DNA from: Deltaproteobacteria bacterium
GTDB taxonomy: Bacteria > Myxococcota_A > Polyangia > Polyangiales > Ga0077539
Length of the DNA: 52,427 bases
Assembly: GCA_947477565.1 (NCBI GenBank)
Contig: CANJUR010000030.1
Coordinates: 1 to 52,427, forward strand
Direction: 5' to 3'
Position numbers and translations under genes: made by a program. This document shows positions 45,859 to 52,427 of this stretch, piece by piece. Under the pieces are notes generated by a model. The model saw only the letters and a program-made list of their open reading frames with translations, did no database searches and was not told the origin of the DNA. Position 1 is the stretch's first letter. Each line of letters starts with the position of its first letter.

Positions 45859-47097
45859 TCAACGCGCCACTACGCCCCCGGAAGCGCTCTTCGGCACCAT
45901 CGACCACAGGGGGATTGCCGCCAGCGCCGCCAGCGCCGCAGCGAAGCTCCACCCGTGCAGCCACCCGCGACCGATGAGCGAGCCCGCGAGCAGCGGCGCG
46001 ATGATCTGCGCGACGGAGGTGATCGACTGCGTGAGACCGAGCACCACGCCCTGCTCATCGCGGCGACATTGCTGCGTAATCATGGCCGTCAACGGCGCAC
46101 GCAGGACGCTCGACGAGACCGCGGAGATCGTCGCGCTCACGAGCAGCACCGGCAGCGCATACGCCTCGCCGAGCACGAGATAGGAGATCGCCGCGCAGGC
46201 GAACCCGAGGCCCACCATCGGGCGTTCACCGAAGCGACGCACCAGGCGTCCGACGAGGCCACCCTGCAGGAAGATCGCGATAAGGCCGGAATACGCGAAC
46301 ACGTAACCGACCTCCCGCGGACCCCACGGAGCGCCGGTCGCGGTGTGCAAACGCCGCTCCGCGAAGAGCGCGAAACCGGAGGTGAAGAGCGAGAACGAAA
46401 AAGCGAAACAGAAGAAGAGCGCGAGCAGCATCCCGAGGACGGGGCGGCGGAGATACGCAGAGTATCCAGACCAGGAGAAGAGACCGAGACGTCGACCCGC
46501 CGGGAGCGGCGGAGCATTGGCGGCTTCGGCGACGTTGGCGGCTGCGATCTGCGCGGGCGTGGGATCGCGGAGGAGCAGCGCGGTGGCGGCGATGCTCGTC
46601 GCGGAGAGCCCGGCGGCTGCATACACAGGCCAGCGCGGGTCGTGCTGGGCGAGCCATCCGGAGATGGCCGGCCCGAGAAGAAAGCCGACGCCGAAGGAGA
46701 TGCCGATGACGGCGAACGCACGGGCGCGCTGGGCGGGCGGCGTGACGTCGGTGATGTAGGCCTGGGCGATGGTGAGGTTGCCCGCGGTGGCGCCGTCGAT
46801 GATGCGCGAGAGAAAGACCACCCAGAGCAGTTCAGCACGCGCGAGCAGCAAGAACCCGAAGAGCGTGCCGACCTGGGAAACCAACAGTAGCGGGCGTCGG
46901 CCGTAGCGATCCGAAAGCTGGCCGAGGACCGGGCCAGACATCAGCTGACAGGCCGCGTACGTGGCTCCGAGCAGGCCCACCACCATCGGCGAAGCACCGA
47001 AGCGCTCGGCATAGAAAGGGAGCAGCGGCAGGATCAGCGTGAGTCCGAGGACGTCCACGAGGATGACGAGGAAGATCGGGATCAGGGCGGAGGGCAT
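45859..47097 (-). CDS. MFS exporter, TetA-like
   Basis: The 412-residue 12-helix transporter has GQLSDRYGRRPLLL after helix 2 and the motif-C-like GPAISGWLAQ in helix 5, as in TetA/DHA1 drug exporters. Substrate unknown. It may share a transcript with the inositol synthase gene 38 bases away on the same strand. A role in efflux of a small organic compound is the usual assumption for this group. Confidence 0.88.
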   Translation of the reverse strand: MPSALIPIFLVILVDVLGLTLILPLLPFYAERFGASPMVVGLLGATYAACQLMSGPVLGQLSDRYGRRPLLLVSQVGTLFGFLLLARAELLWVVFLSRIIDGATAGNLTIAQAYITDVTPPAQRARAFAVIGISFGVGFLLGPAISGWLAQHDPRWPVYAAAGLSATSIAATALLLRDPTPAQIAAANVAEAANAPPLPAGRRLGLFSWSGYSAYLRRPVLGMLLALFFCFAFSFSLFTSGFALFAERRLHTATGAPWGPREVGYVFAYSGLIAIFLQGGLVGRLVRRFGERPMVGLGFACAAISYLVLGEAYALPVLLVSATISAVSSSVLRAPLTAMITQQCRRDEQGVVLGLTQSITSVAQIIAPLLAGSLIGRGWLHGWSFAAALAALAAIPLWSMVPKSASGGVVAR

Positions 47098-47222
47098 CGG
47101 TAGGTGTGCGAAATCGGATGCACCCGATTGACCGGTAGAAGCAAGCGGCGACGCCAGAGGCGAGGGCGGTTGACAAGCCCGTCCATTCTTTCAAGACCAG
47201 TCTCCAGGATCTGTAGGTTTCC

Positions 47223-47588
47223 ATGCAGAAGACCCCCTCGAGCCTGACCACGATGAGCCGGTCCCTCGCGTTGGCGATGCCCACACAGGCGGCCGAGTGC
47301 GGCGGCGTGCGCATGCCCGACTCGCTGATCGTCCACGGAGTCACGCTGCCCCTGAACGGCCCCGGGCTCCGCGAGGTGACGGTGTTCAACGTCGATGTCT
47401 ACGTCGCCGCGCCCTCCACCGAACACCGCTCGGCCAACGGCGCAGAGATCGCCCAGTCCACGGAGGGCACCGTGCGCAGCGTCATCGAAGGCGACGACTT
47501 TGCGCGGTTGTTCTTCAACATCTGGCTCGGCCCGATACCGCCGAACTCCGGCCTCAAGCTGGGACTTCTCGGCAGCCACTGCGGCTGA
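47223..47588 (+). pseudogene. Internally deleted chalcone-isomerase-like protein
   Basis: The 121-residue frame keeps both ends of a bacterial chalcone-isomerase-like protein: VRMPDSLIVHGVTLPLNGPGLREVTVFNVDVYVAA and EHRSANGAEIAQ at the front, then VIEGDDFARLFFNIWLGPIPPNSGLKLGLLG at the end. About 60-80 residues of the middle (between EIAQ and TEGT) are gone without breaking the frame. The N-terminus lacks a proper signal peptide. The protein is probably non-functional. It lies between the MFS gene (divergent) and the CDP-alcohol transferase gene (same strand, 70 bases). Confidence 0.65.
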
Positions 47589-47658
47589 GCACGCTCAACT
47601 CTCCTCTGGAAACGTGACCCCACCAACCGAGCCGTGCTAACCGTCGCTCCGCTCTTCG

Positions 47659-48588
47659 ATGGCCGACCTCAGCTTTCGCGCGACGATCAAGCCCGTGGAG
47701 GTTGAAGAGCTCATCGACCTCTTCGTTCACCGACCACTCGCCCATCTCATCGCCCGCGCGGCGTACCCCACCTCGATCACCCCCGATCAGCTCACGCTGT
47801 GCTCGATGGTCGTCGGCATCGCCGCCGGAGGGTGCACCTGGTCGTCGCTCGCGCGCGGATCTGCCTACCTCGCCGCCGGCGGTCTCCTACTCATCGCCTC
47901 GGCCGTGGTGGACTGCTCCGATGGACAGCTCGCCCGCATGCGCCAGAGCAGTTCGCGCTTCGGACGAATGCTCGACGGTCTGGTCGACGCGATCGTGCAA
48001 GCCGCGGTGGTCCCAGCCGTGGTCGCCCACCTCTACTTCGAACACCGGACCCACCCCGCCACCGCACTTCTCTGGGTCGGAATCGGGCTCGTCGCGGCGG
48101 TCACGGGCGTGCTGCACACCAGCCTCTACGACCACTTCAAAAACGTCTACCTGTTTCAGACGCAGCCCACCCGGCGCGAGGGCAACGACGACCCCGAAGA
48201 CGTCGAGGCCCAGTACGCCGGGCTCCAGTCCAATGGGCTGCGCCTCTTCGATGCCATTCGCTTCTTCCTCTACCGCCGCTACGTCCCGCAGCAACGCTCC
48301 CTCCTCGGATGGATCGATCCGTCGATTCCTGCGCGCTTCCGCGACATGCCCGAGTACTCCGTCGAGCGTGCAGCGCGCTACCGCCTTGGGCACCGCCGCG
48401 TGATGCGCGCGTGGAGCTTCTACGGCATCGGCACACACATCTTCGGAATGGGTATCGCCATGATCACCGACCACATCGGGGCGTACGTGTTCGCCCGCGC
48501 GGTGCTGTGCAACCTCGCGCTTCTTCTGCTTGTGCCCGCGCAGCGGCGCGCCTCGCGTGAGTTCTTCGCTCGCCAGGAGATGTCATGA
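47659..48588 (+). CDS. CDP-alcohol phosphatidyltransferase-family enzyme
   Basis: The 309-residue membrane protein has the full family motif D-x2-DG-x2-AR-x8-G-x3-D-x3-D at residues 85-110 (DCSDGQLARMRQSSSRFGRMLDGLVD), with metal-binding and catalytic Asp residues in place. Hydrophobic helices flank it and there is a longer polar insert (~165-235) before the C-terminal helices. The opening SITPDQLTLCSMVVGIAAG resembles the NPNQMTL start of the DIPPS domain of archaeal IPCT-DIPPS enzymes. It transfers a phospho-alcohol from a CDP donor to a lipid or polyol. It overlaps the next gene by four bases (ATGA), so the donor is likely made by the next two genes. Confidence 0.9.
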   Translation: MADLSFRATIKPVEVEELIDLFVHRPLAHLIARAAYPTSITPDQLTLCSMVVGIAAGGCTWSSLARGSAYLAAGGLLLIASAVVDCSDGQLARMRQSSSRFGRMLDGLVDAIVQAAVVPAVVAHLYFEHRTHPATALLWVGIGLVAAVTGVLHTSLYDHFKNVYLFQTQPTRREGNDDPEDVEAQYAGLQSNGLRLFDAIRFFLYRRYVPQQRSLLGWIDPSIPARFRDMPEYSVERAARYRLGHRRVMRAWSFYGIGTHIFGMGIAMITDHIGAYVFARAVLCNLALLLLVPAQRRASREFFARQEMS

Positions 48589-49310
48589 CGACGGCGATCT
48601 TATTGGTGGCCGGCGTCGGCAGTCGCCTCCGGCCTCTCACCGACCACCGACCCAAGTGCCTCGTGTCCCTCGGCGCGGAGACCATCCTCGCGCGCCAGGT
48701 GCGGCTGCTCGCTGCGGCAGGCGTCACCCGCCTGGTGCTCTCTACCGGTTTCGCCGCAGAGGCCGTACATGCCGCCCTCGCGGACTTCCCGCTCCCGGTG
48801 ATCTTCGTGCACAACCACGACTACGCCACGACGCAAAACATCGTGTCGCTGCACCGCGCCCTCAGCGCCGTCCCGCCGGGCGACGATTTCGTGAAACTCG
48901 ATGGCGATGTGGTGTTCACCGAAGCGCTGCTGCCGAGGGTGCTCGGACGCAGCGACGCCGCCGTCGTGGCCGTGGACGACGGACTGCCCGTGCGCGACGA
49001 GGCCATGAAGGTGAGCGCCGTCGCCGGCCTCGCCGTGCGCTTCGGCAAGGGAATTCACTCCTCCGAGGCCATGGGCGAATCCATCGGGATCGAGTGGTTT
49101 GCCGCCGGGGCGCGGTCCGCGCTCGCGGCCGCCGTGGACGCCGCCGTAAACGCAGGACGGACAGACCTCTATTACGAAGATGTGTATGCCGACGTCATCG
49201 CGCGGGGCCTCAAGATGGCCTGCGTAGCGGTCGGTGACCTCCCCTGGACAGAGGTCGATGACCCGGCAGACCTCGCTCGAGCGGCGTCCCTGGTGCGCGC
49301 CGCTGGTTGA
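48585..49310 (+). CDS. LicC/PntC-like nucleotidyltransferase
   Basis: The 241-residue protein has the nucleotidyltransferase opening AILLVAGVGSRLRPLTDHRPKCLVSLG, where GxGxRL and the Arg/Lys bind the CTP phosphates. The sequence DYATTQNIVSLHRAL and the end LYYEDVYADVIARGLKMACVAVGDLPWTEVDDPADLARA resemble choline-phosphate and 2-aminoethylphosphonate cytidylyltransferases (LicC, PntC). It is therefore a likely CTP-dependent enzyme making a CDP-amino-alcohol or similar. It starts inside the end of the CDP-alcohol transferase gene. UTP/dTTP sugar use cannot be excluded. Confidence 0.85.
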   Translation: MTTAILLVAGVGSRLRPLTDHRPKCLVSLGAETILARQVRLLAAAGVTRLVLSTGFAAEAVHAALADFPLPVIFVHNHDYATTQNIVSLHRALSAVPPGDDFVKLDGDVVFTEALLPRVLGRSDAAVVAVDDGLPVRDEAMKVSAVAGLAVRFGKGIHSSEAMGESIGIEWFAAGARSALAAAVDAAVNAGRTDLYYEDVYADVIARGLKMACVAVGDLPWTEVDDPADLARAASLVRAAG

Positions 49311-49354
49311 TTGCGACCCCGAGGCCGACCGTGTTAGAGCCGCGCGGTTGTCTC

Positions 49355-49378
49355 AGAACGGTCACAAAGATCGGTTCT
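49355..49378. repeat. Imperfect inverted repeat before the fusion gene
   Basis: AGAACGGTCACAAAGATCGGTTCT has matching outer arms AGAAC/GTTCT with a 14-base core, 50 bases ahead of the fusion gene ATG. It could be an operator, but the arms match only in part. Confidence 0.3.
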
Positions 49379-49427
49379 GGTGTGCTGTGCGGCGAAAGAT
49401 CGGTGGCTTCGTGAGGCGTGTGATTCC

Positions 49428-51353
49428 ATGAGCGGGGCGGCGAAGCGGCGGGTGGAGCGGGCGATCATCCTGGCGGCAGGGCGCGGGTCGCGCCTCGATC
49501 GTGGGGACGCACTGCCCAAGCCCCTGCGTCCCATCGCGGGAGTGCCGCTCATCGGGCGCATCCTCCGTACGCTCGCCTCGGAGGGAATCCGTGAGGCCAT
49601 CGTGGTCGTCGGGTACGAGGGCGACCGTATCCGGGCCGCGCTCGCCGATGAGGCACTGCACGCTGGCGTCACCGTGCACTTCGTCGAAAACCCCCTCTGG
49701 GAGCGCTCCAACGGGTTGTCACTGCTGGCAGCGCGCGAATATCTCGACCGCGAGTGCCTCCTCACCATGGCCGACCACCTCGTCGCCCCGGCCCTCCTGC
49801 GACGACTCGTGCGCGCTGAGATTCCCACGGGCGCGTGCGCGCTCGGAGTGGACTTCGACATCGAGCGCTGCTTCGACCTCGACGACGCCACCAAGGTGCT
49901 CGTCGAAGCCGGTCGCATCCGCGCCATCAGCAAAGAACTCGACGCCTTCAACGCCATCGACACCGGTATCTTCCGGGTCAGCCGCTCCATTCTCGAGCCC
50001 CTCGACCAGGTGCTTCGTGAGAGCGGCGACGCGTCGCTCTCCGACGGTGTCCGCGCTCTCGCCGCCACCGGTCGCTTCGTCGCCGTAGACGTGGGCGACG
50101 CCCGCTGGATCGACGTGGACACGCCCGAGGCCCAGGCCCGCGCCGAGGCGATGCTCCGGGTGTTTGGTGACGGCCTCGACGACGCGGACGGCGACCACGT
50201 GCCGGGCCATCCGATCGAGCCCGAAGCGATGGAGATGTTTGCTCCATCGTGGGTACGAGGCGCGTCGCCGTACCGGGAAGATCACTTCGCCCTCGCAGAC
50301 CAGGAGGCCCGCAACGGCAACGACGAGTTCGCTCGGCTGATGTCGAACGAGAGCCCGTTTCCGCCGTCGCCCCGGGTCATTGATGCCGTGGTGAAAGCCC
50401 TCTCCCGCGGGCACCGTTACCCCGACGCATCGATGGCTCGAGAACTCCGCTCGCGGCTCGCCGGGGCCGTGGGCCTCGACGCCGAGAGTTGCGTCCTCGG
50501 CGCCGGGTCGAGCGAGGTCATCGACCTGCTGGTGCGCGCGTTTGTGGCCCCGGGCGAGGAGGTCGTCGTCGCGGTGCCGACGTTCTCCATGTACGAAGCG
50601 CGAACGCGCCTCGCGGGCGGCGTCCCGGTGCTCGTCCCGATGCGCGATGACCTCGAACTCGACGCCTCCGCCGTGATGCGCGCGGTGACCGAGCGAACGA
50701 AGCTTCTCTTCCTCTGTTCGCCCAACAATCCGACGGGCCGACGACTGGACGAGAACACCCTGCGGCGAGTGCTGCGACCGGGCATTCCCGTGGTTGTCGA
50801 TGAGGCCTACGTGGAGTTCAGCGCGGAGAACCACTCCGTCGCCGGGATGATCGCGGCCAACCCAAACCTCATCGTCGCGCGCACCTTCTCGAAGGCCTAC
50901 GGCCTGGCGGGTCTGCGCGTCGGATACGCCCTCGCCTGCCCGCCCGTCGCTCGCCTGCTCAACCGCGTGAAGCTTCCGTGGAACGTCTCCACCGTCGCCC
51001 TCGCAGCCGCCCTCGCGGCCCTCGACGACGCAGCCGAGTACGACCGTCAGCGCTCGGTGCTCCGGGAAGAGCGAGACGCCCTGCGCCGCGAACTGGGAAG
51101 CCTCCCCGGCGTGTCCGTCCTCGATGGCGACGGCAACTTTCTCCTGCTCGACATCCATGACACCGGCTGGAGCGCAGAAGCACTCGTGCAGTCGATGCTC
51201 GTCGATGGGGTGTTCATTCGCGCACTGGCGAGCCACCACCTGCGCCGCGGATGGGTGCGCGTGTCCGTTGGCGCGCCGGACGCCAACCGCCGCTGCATCG
51301 AGTCCATGCGCCGATCGCTCACGCGCGCCCGCACCCGCCCCGCCCTGCACTAA
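49428..51353 (+). CDS. Fusion: inositol-1-phosphate cytidylyltransferase-like domain + HisC-like PLP enzyme
   Basis: The 641-residue protein (ATG 49428) is one unbroken frame. Residues 11-245 are a nucleotidyltransferase: LAAGRGSRL at 15-23, NPLWERSNGLSLLAARE, LLTMADHLV, DDATKVLVEAGRIRAISKEL, FNAIDTGIFRV and RWIDVDTPEAQARAEAML. These line up with archaeal inositol-1-phosphate cytidylyltransferase (as in IPCT-DIPPS: GNGYSLLVAK, ILTMGDHV, ATKIRVEDGRVAKIGKDL, VDTGFF, WMDVDT). Residues ~300-635 are a HisC-type fold-I PLP enzyme: MSNESPFPPSP, GAGSSEVIDLLVRAF, SPNNPTGRRL, VDEAYVEFS and RTFSKAYGLAGLRVGY, with Lys489 as the PLP lysine. HisC relatives include histidinol-phosphate aminotransferase and CobD threonine-phosphate decarboxylase; either could act here. 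A role as histidine-synthesis enzyme alone is unlikely given the fusion. Confidence 0.88.
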   Translation: MSGAAKRRVERAIILAAGRGSRLDRGDALPKPLRPIAGVPLIGRILRTLASEGIREAIVVVGYEGDRIRAALADEALHAGVTVHFVENPLWERSNGLSLLAAREYLDRECLLTMADHLVAPALLRRLVRAEIPTGACALGVDFDIERCFDLDDATKVLVEAGRIRAISKELDAFNAIDTGIFRVSRSILEPLDQVLRESGDASLSDGVRALAATGRFVAVDVGDARWIDVDTPEAQARAEAMLRVFGDGLDDADGDHVPGHPIEPEAMEMFAPSWVRGASPYREDHFALADQEARNGNDEFARLMSNESPFPPSPRVIDAVVKALSRGHRYPDASMARELRSRLAGAVGLDAESCVLGAGSSEVIDLLVRAFVAPGEEVVVAVPTFSMYEARTRLAGGVPVLVPMRDDLELDASAVMRAVTERTKLLFLCSPNNPTGRRLDENTLRRVLRPGIPVVVDEAYVEFSAENHSVAGMIAANPNLIVARTFSKAYGLAGLRVGYALACPPVARLLNRVKLPWNVSTVALAAALAALDDAAEYDRQRSVLREERDALRRELGSLPGVSVLDGDGNFLLLDIHDTGWSAEALVQSMLVDGVFIRALASHHLRRGWVRVSVGAPDANRRCIESMRRSLTRARTRPALH

Positions 51354-51394
51354 ACTACTTGCCGCTGCGCCTCGGCAGTGCGAAGCGTCCAGGC

Positions 51395-52123
51395 ATGCCC
51401 GGACGCGAAGTGATCATCCCCGGCGACGCCTCGCACGGCGACGCCCCCTCCCCTGCCTACGCAAAGGTTCCCGTCGGCGCCACGCGCGGAATCGTGGTCA
51501 TCCACGAGATCTTCGGCCGAGAGCCGGACATCGACCGGGTCGTCGGTCGCTTCGCCACGCGGGGCTACGCGGCCGTCGCGCCGAACCTCTTCCACCAGGG
51601 CGCACTGCCCTGCATCCGCGCGGTCTTCCGGGCCATGAGCACCGGGGAAGAAATAGGCGCGGTGCGACAGGCGAAGCGCGCGAGGCAGTGGCTCTGCGAC
51701 GAGGCGGGCCTCACGACACCGCAAGTCGGCATCGTGGGCTTCTGCTTTGGCGGCGGGTTTGCGCTGCTCGCCGGTGCCGGCTGGGGAGCAGTATCGACGA
51801 ACTACGGCGAGGTTCCGCCGACCGAACGCATGCGGGGAATCGGACCGGTCATCGGCTGCTACGGCGGGCGCGATCTTATCTTTCGCGGCAAGGGCGCAGT
51901 GCTCACGGAGCGACTCGCGCCGCTTGGAATCACTCCCGAAATACACATGTTTCCAAGCGCCGGGCACGCGTTTCTAACCGACGGGAATCACCCGATCACG
52001 CGCGCGTTGTCGAAGCCGATAATGCACTCCGGGTACGACCCGCTGGCCGCGCAGGACGCCTGGACGAAGATCGAAGCCTTCTTCGATCGCAACCTCCCGC
52101 CGACCGATCCCCACCAGGCGTAA
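51395..52123 (+). CDS. Dienelactone hydrolase family protein
   Basis: The 242-residue alpha/beta hydrolase starts MPGREVIIPGD and has the triad Cys in IVGFCFGGGFALL, Asp in CYGGRD and His in SAGHAF. The Cys nucleophile is typical of dienelactone hydrolases, which open enol-lactones, though many relatives have other substrates. It begins 42 bases after the fusion gene, possibly in the same unit. Cytoplasmic. The last 300 bases of the window (52124-52427) hold no gene I can support. Confidence 0.88.
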   Translation: MPGREVIIPGDASHGDAPSPAYAKVPVGATRGIVVIHEIFGREPDIDRVVGRFATRGYAAVAPNLFHQGALPCIRAVFRAMSTGEEIGAVRQAKRARQWLCDEAGLTTPQVGIVGFCFGGGFALLAGAGWGAVSTNYGEVPPTERMRGIGPVIGCYGGRDLIFRGKGAVLTERLAPLGITPEIHMFPSAGHAFLTDGNHPITRALSKPIMHSGYDPLAAQDAWTKIEAFFDRNLPPTDPHQA

Positions 52124-52427
52124 CTCCCCGGCGGAGCGGCACTCCCGGAGTGCACACCCGCCAGTGGTTCCTGGCTTCCAGCAACGGCGACCGGAGCCGC
52201 GCGTCACTCAGCAGGGATGCGGCGAAACCATGATCTACCGTCAGAACCCTTGGTTCACCGTCTCTACGCGAGCCCCCACCCCCGGCCCCGCCCCCACGAG
52301 TGGCTCCGTTCGGCACACATCTCACGATCTCGCTCGTTTTCTCGACTCTCCGGGTGCTGGTTTGTCGGGCAGATCTGCGGGCGAAGCGTTTCGTGCGAAG
52401 TGCACCAGTCGCCAGTAGTCCAACAGT

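Noticed and set aside
47659..51353. A phosphonate biosynthesis cluster
   Set aside because: No PepM or Ppd homologue lies in the window, and the PLP domain is not PhnW-like; only the CTP enzyme resemblance supports it.
52164..52418. A small gene at the end of the window
   Set aside because: The frame is Pro/Ser/Arg-rich, starts without an SD site and has no similarity to a known protein.

Overview
This window is a high-GC chromosomal segment, most likely from a myxobacterium (Myxococcota). The clues are a CdnL/CarD regulator very close in layout to the Myxococcus protein, a MopE-type calcium/copper-binding motif, many secreted or lipoprotein products of unknown role, an NtrC-type sigma-54 activator with its kinase, a decayed Ser/Thr protein kinase, a DUF4403 lipoprotein and a LexA-like box of the myxobacterial type before recA. 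Nearly all genes show strong G/C third-position bias and frequent 4-base ATGA/GTGA overlaps. No tRNA, rRNA, CRISPR array, insertion sequence or prophage was seen.

Layout. 1-3.7 kb: a type VI secretion module, an FHA-DUF4123 fusion converging on a VgrG spike with an unassigned C-terminal extension. 3.9-13 kb: hslO (Hsp33), a secreted repeat protein, a 1520-residue zinc metalloprotease, a formylglycine-generating-enzyme-like lipoprotein that lacks the catalytic cysteines, and a PA0069-type radical SAM protein. 13-19.5 kb: a DUF6600-type secreted protein with a 30-bp tandem repeat, an AI-2E family permease, and the lysS-lolC/E-lolD operon. 19.7-25.2 kb: a GT39-like membrane glycosyltransferase converging on a membrane sulfatase-fold protein, which overlaps prfB; prfB needs a programmed +1 frameshift. 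25.3-29 kb: a kinase remnant, a TPR protein, and an EBP/histidine kinase pair. 29.3-37.7 kb: a beta-helix protein overlapping purD, a cluster of small membrane proteins (two of them tandem paralogues), a DUF4403 lipoprotein, cinA and thpR. 37.7-42.6 kb: recA, a lipoprotein, cdnL, and a molybdenum-cofactor operon mog-moeA-moaD. 42.6-52.1 kb: a GH31 lipoprotein, myo-inositol-1-phosphate synthase, an MFS exporter, a deleted chalcone-isomerase-like remnant, then a compact head-group cluster (CDP-alcohol phosphatidyltransferase, LicC/PntC-like nucleotidyltransferase, and a 641-residue fusion of an inositol-phosphate-cytidylyltransferase-like domain with a HisC-like PLP enzyme), and a dienelactone hydrolase.

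The most interesting part is 44.5-51.4 kb. Inositol-1-phosphate synthase, an IPCT-like cytidylyltransferase domain, a second LicC/PntC-like cytidylyltransferase and a CDP-alcohol phosphatidyltransferase would together suffice, in principle, to make CDP-activated head groups and move them onto a lipid or polyol. The fused PLP domain suggests an amino-alcohol phosphate made in place. The pathway assignment is inference; the domain calls rest on motifs visible in the sequence.
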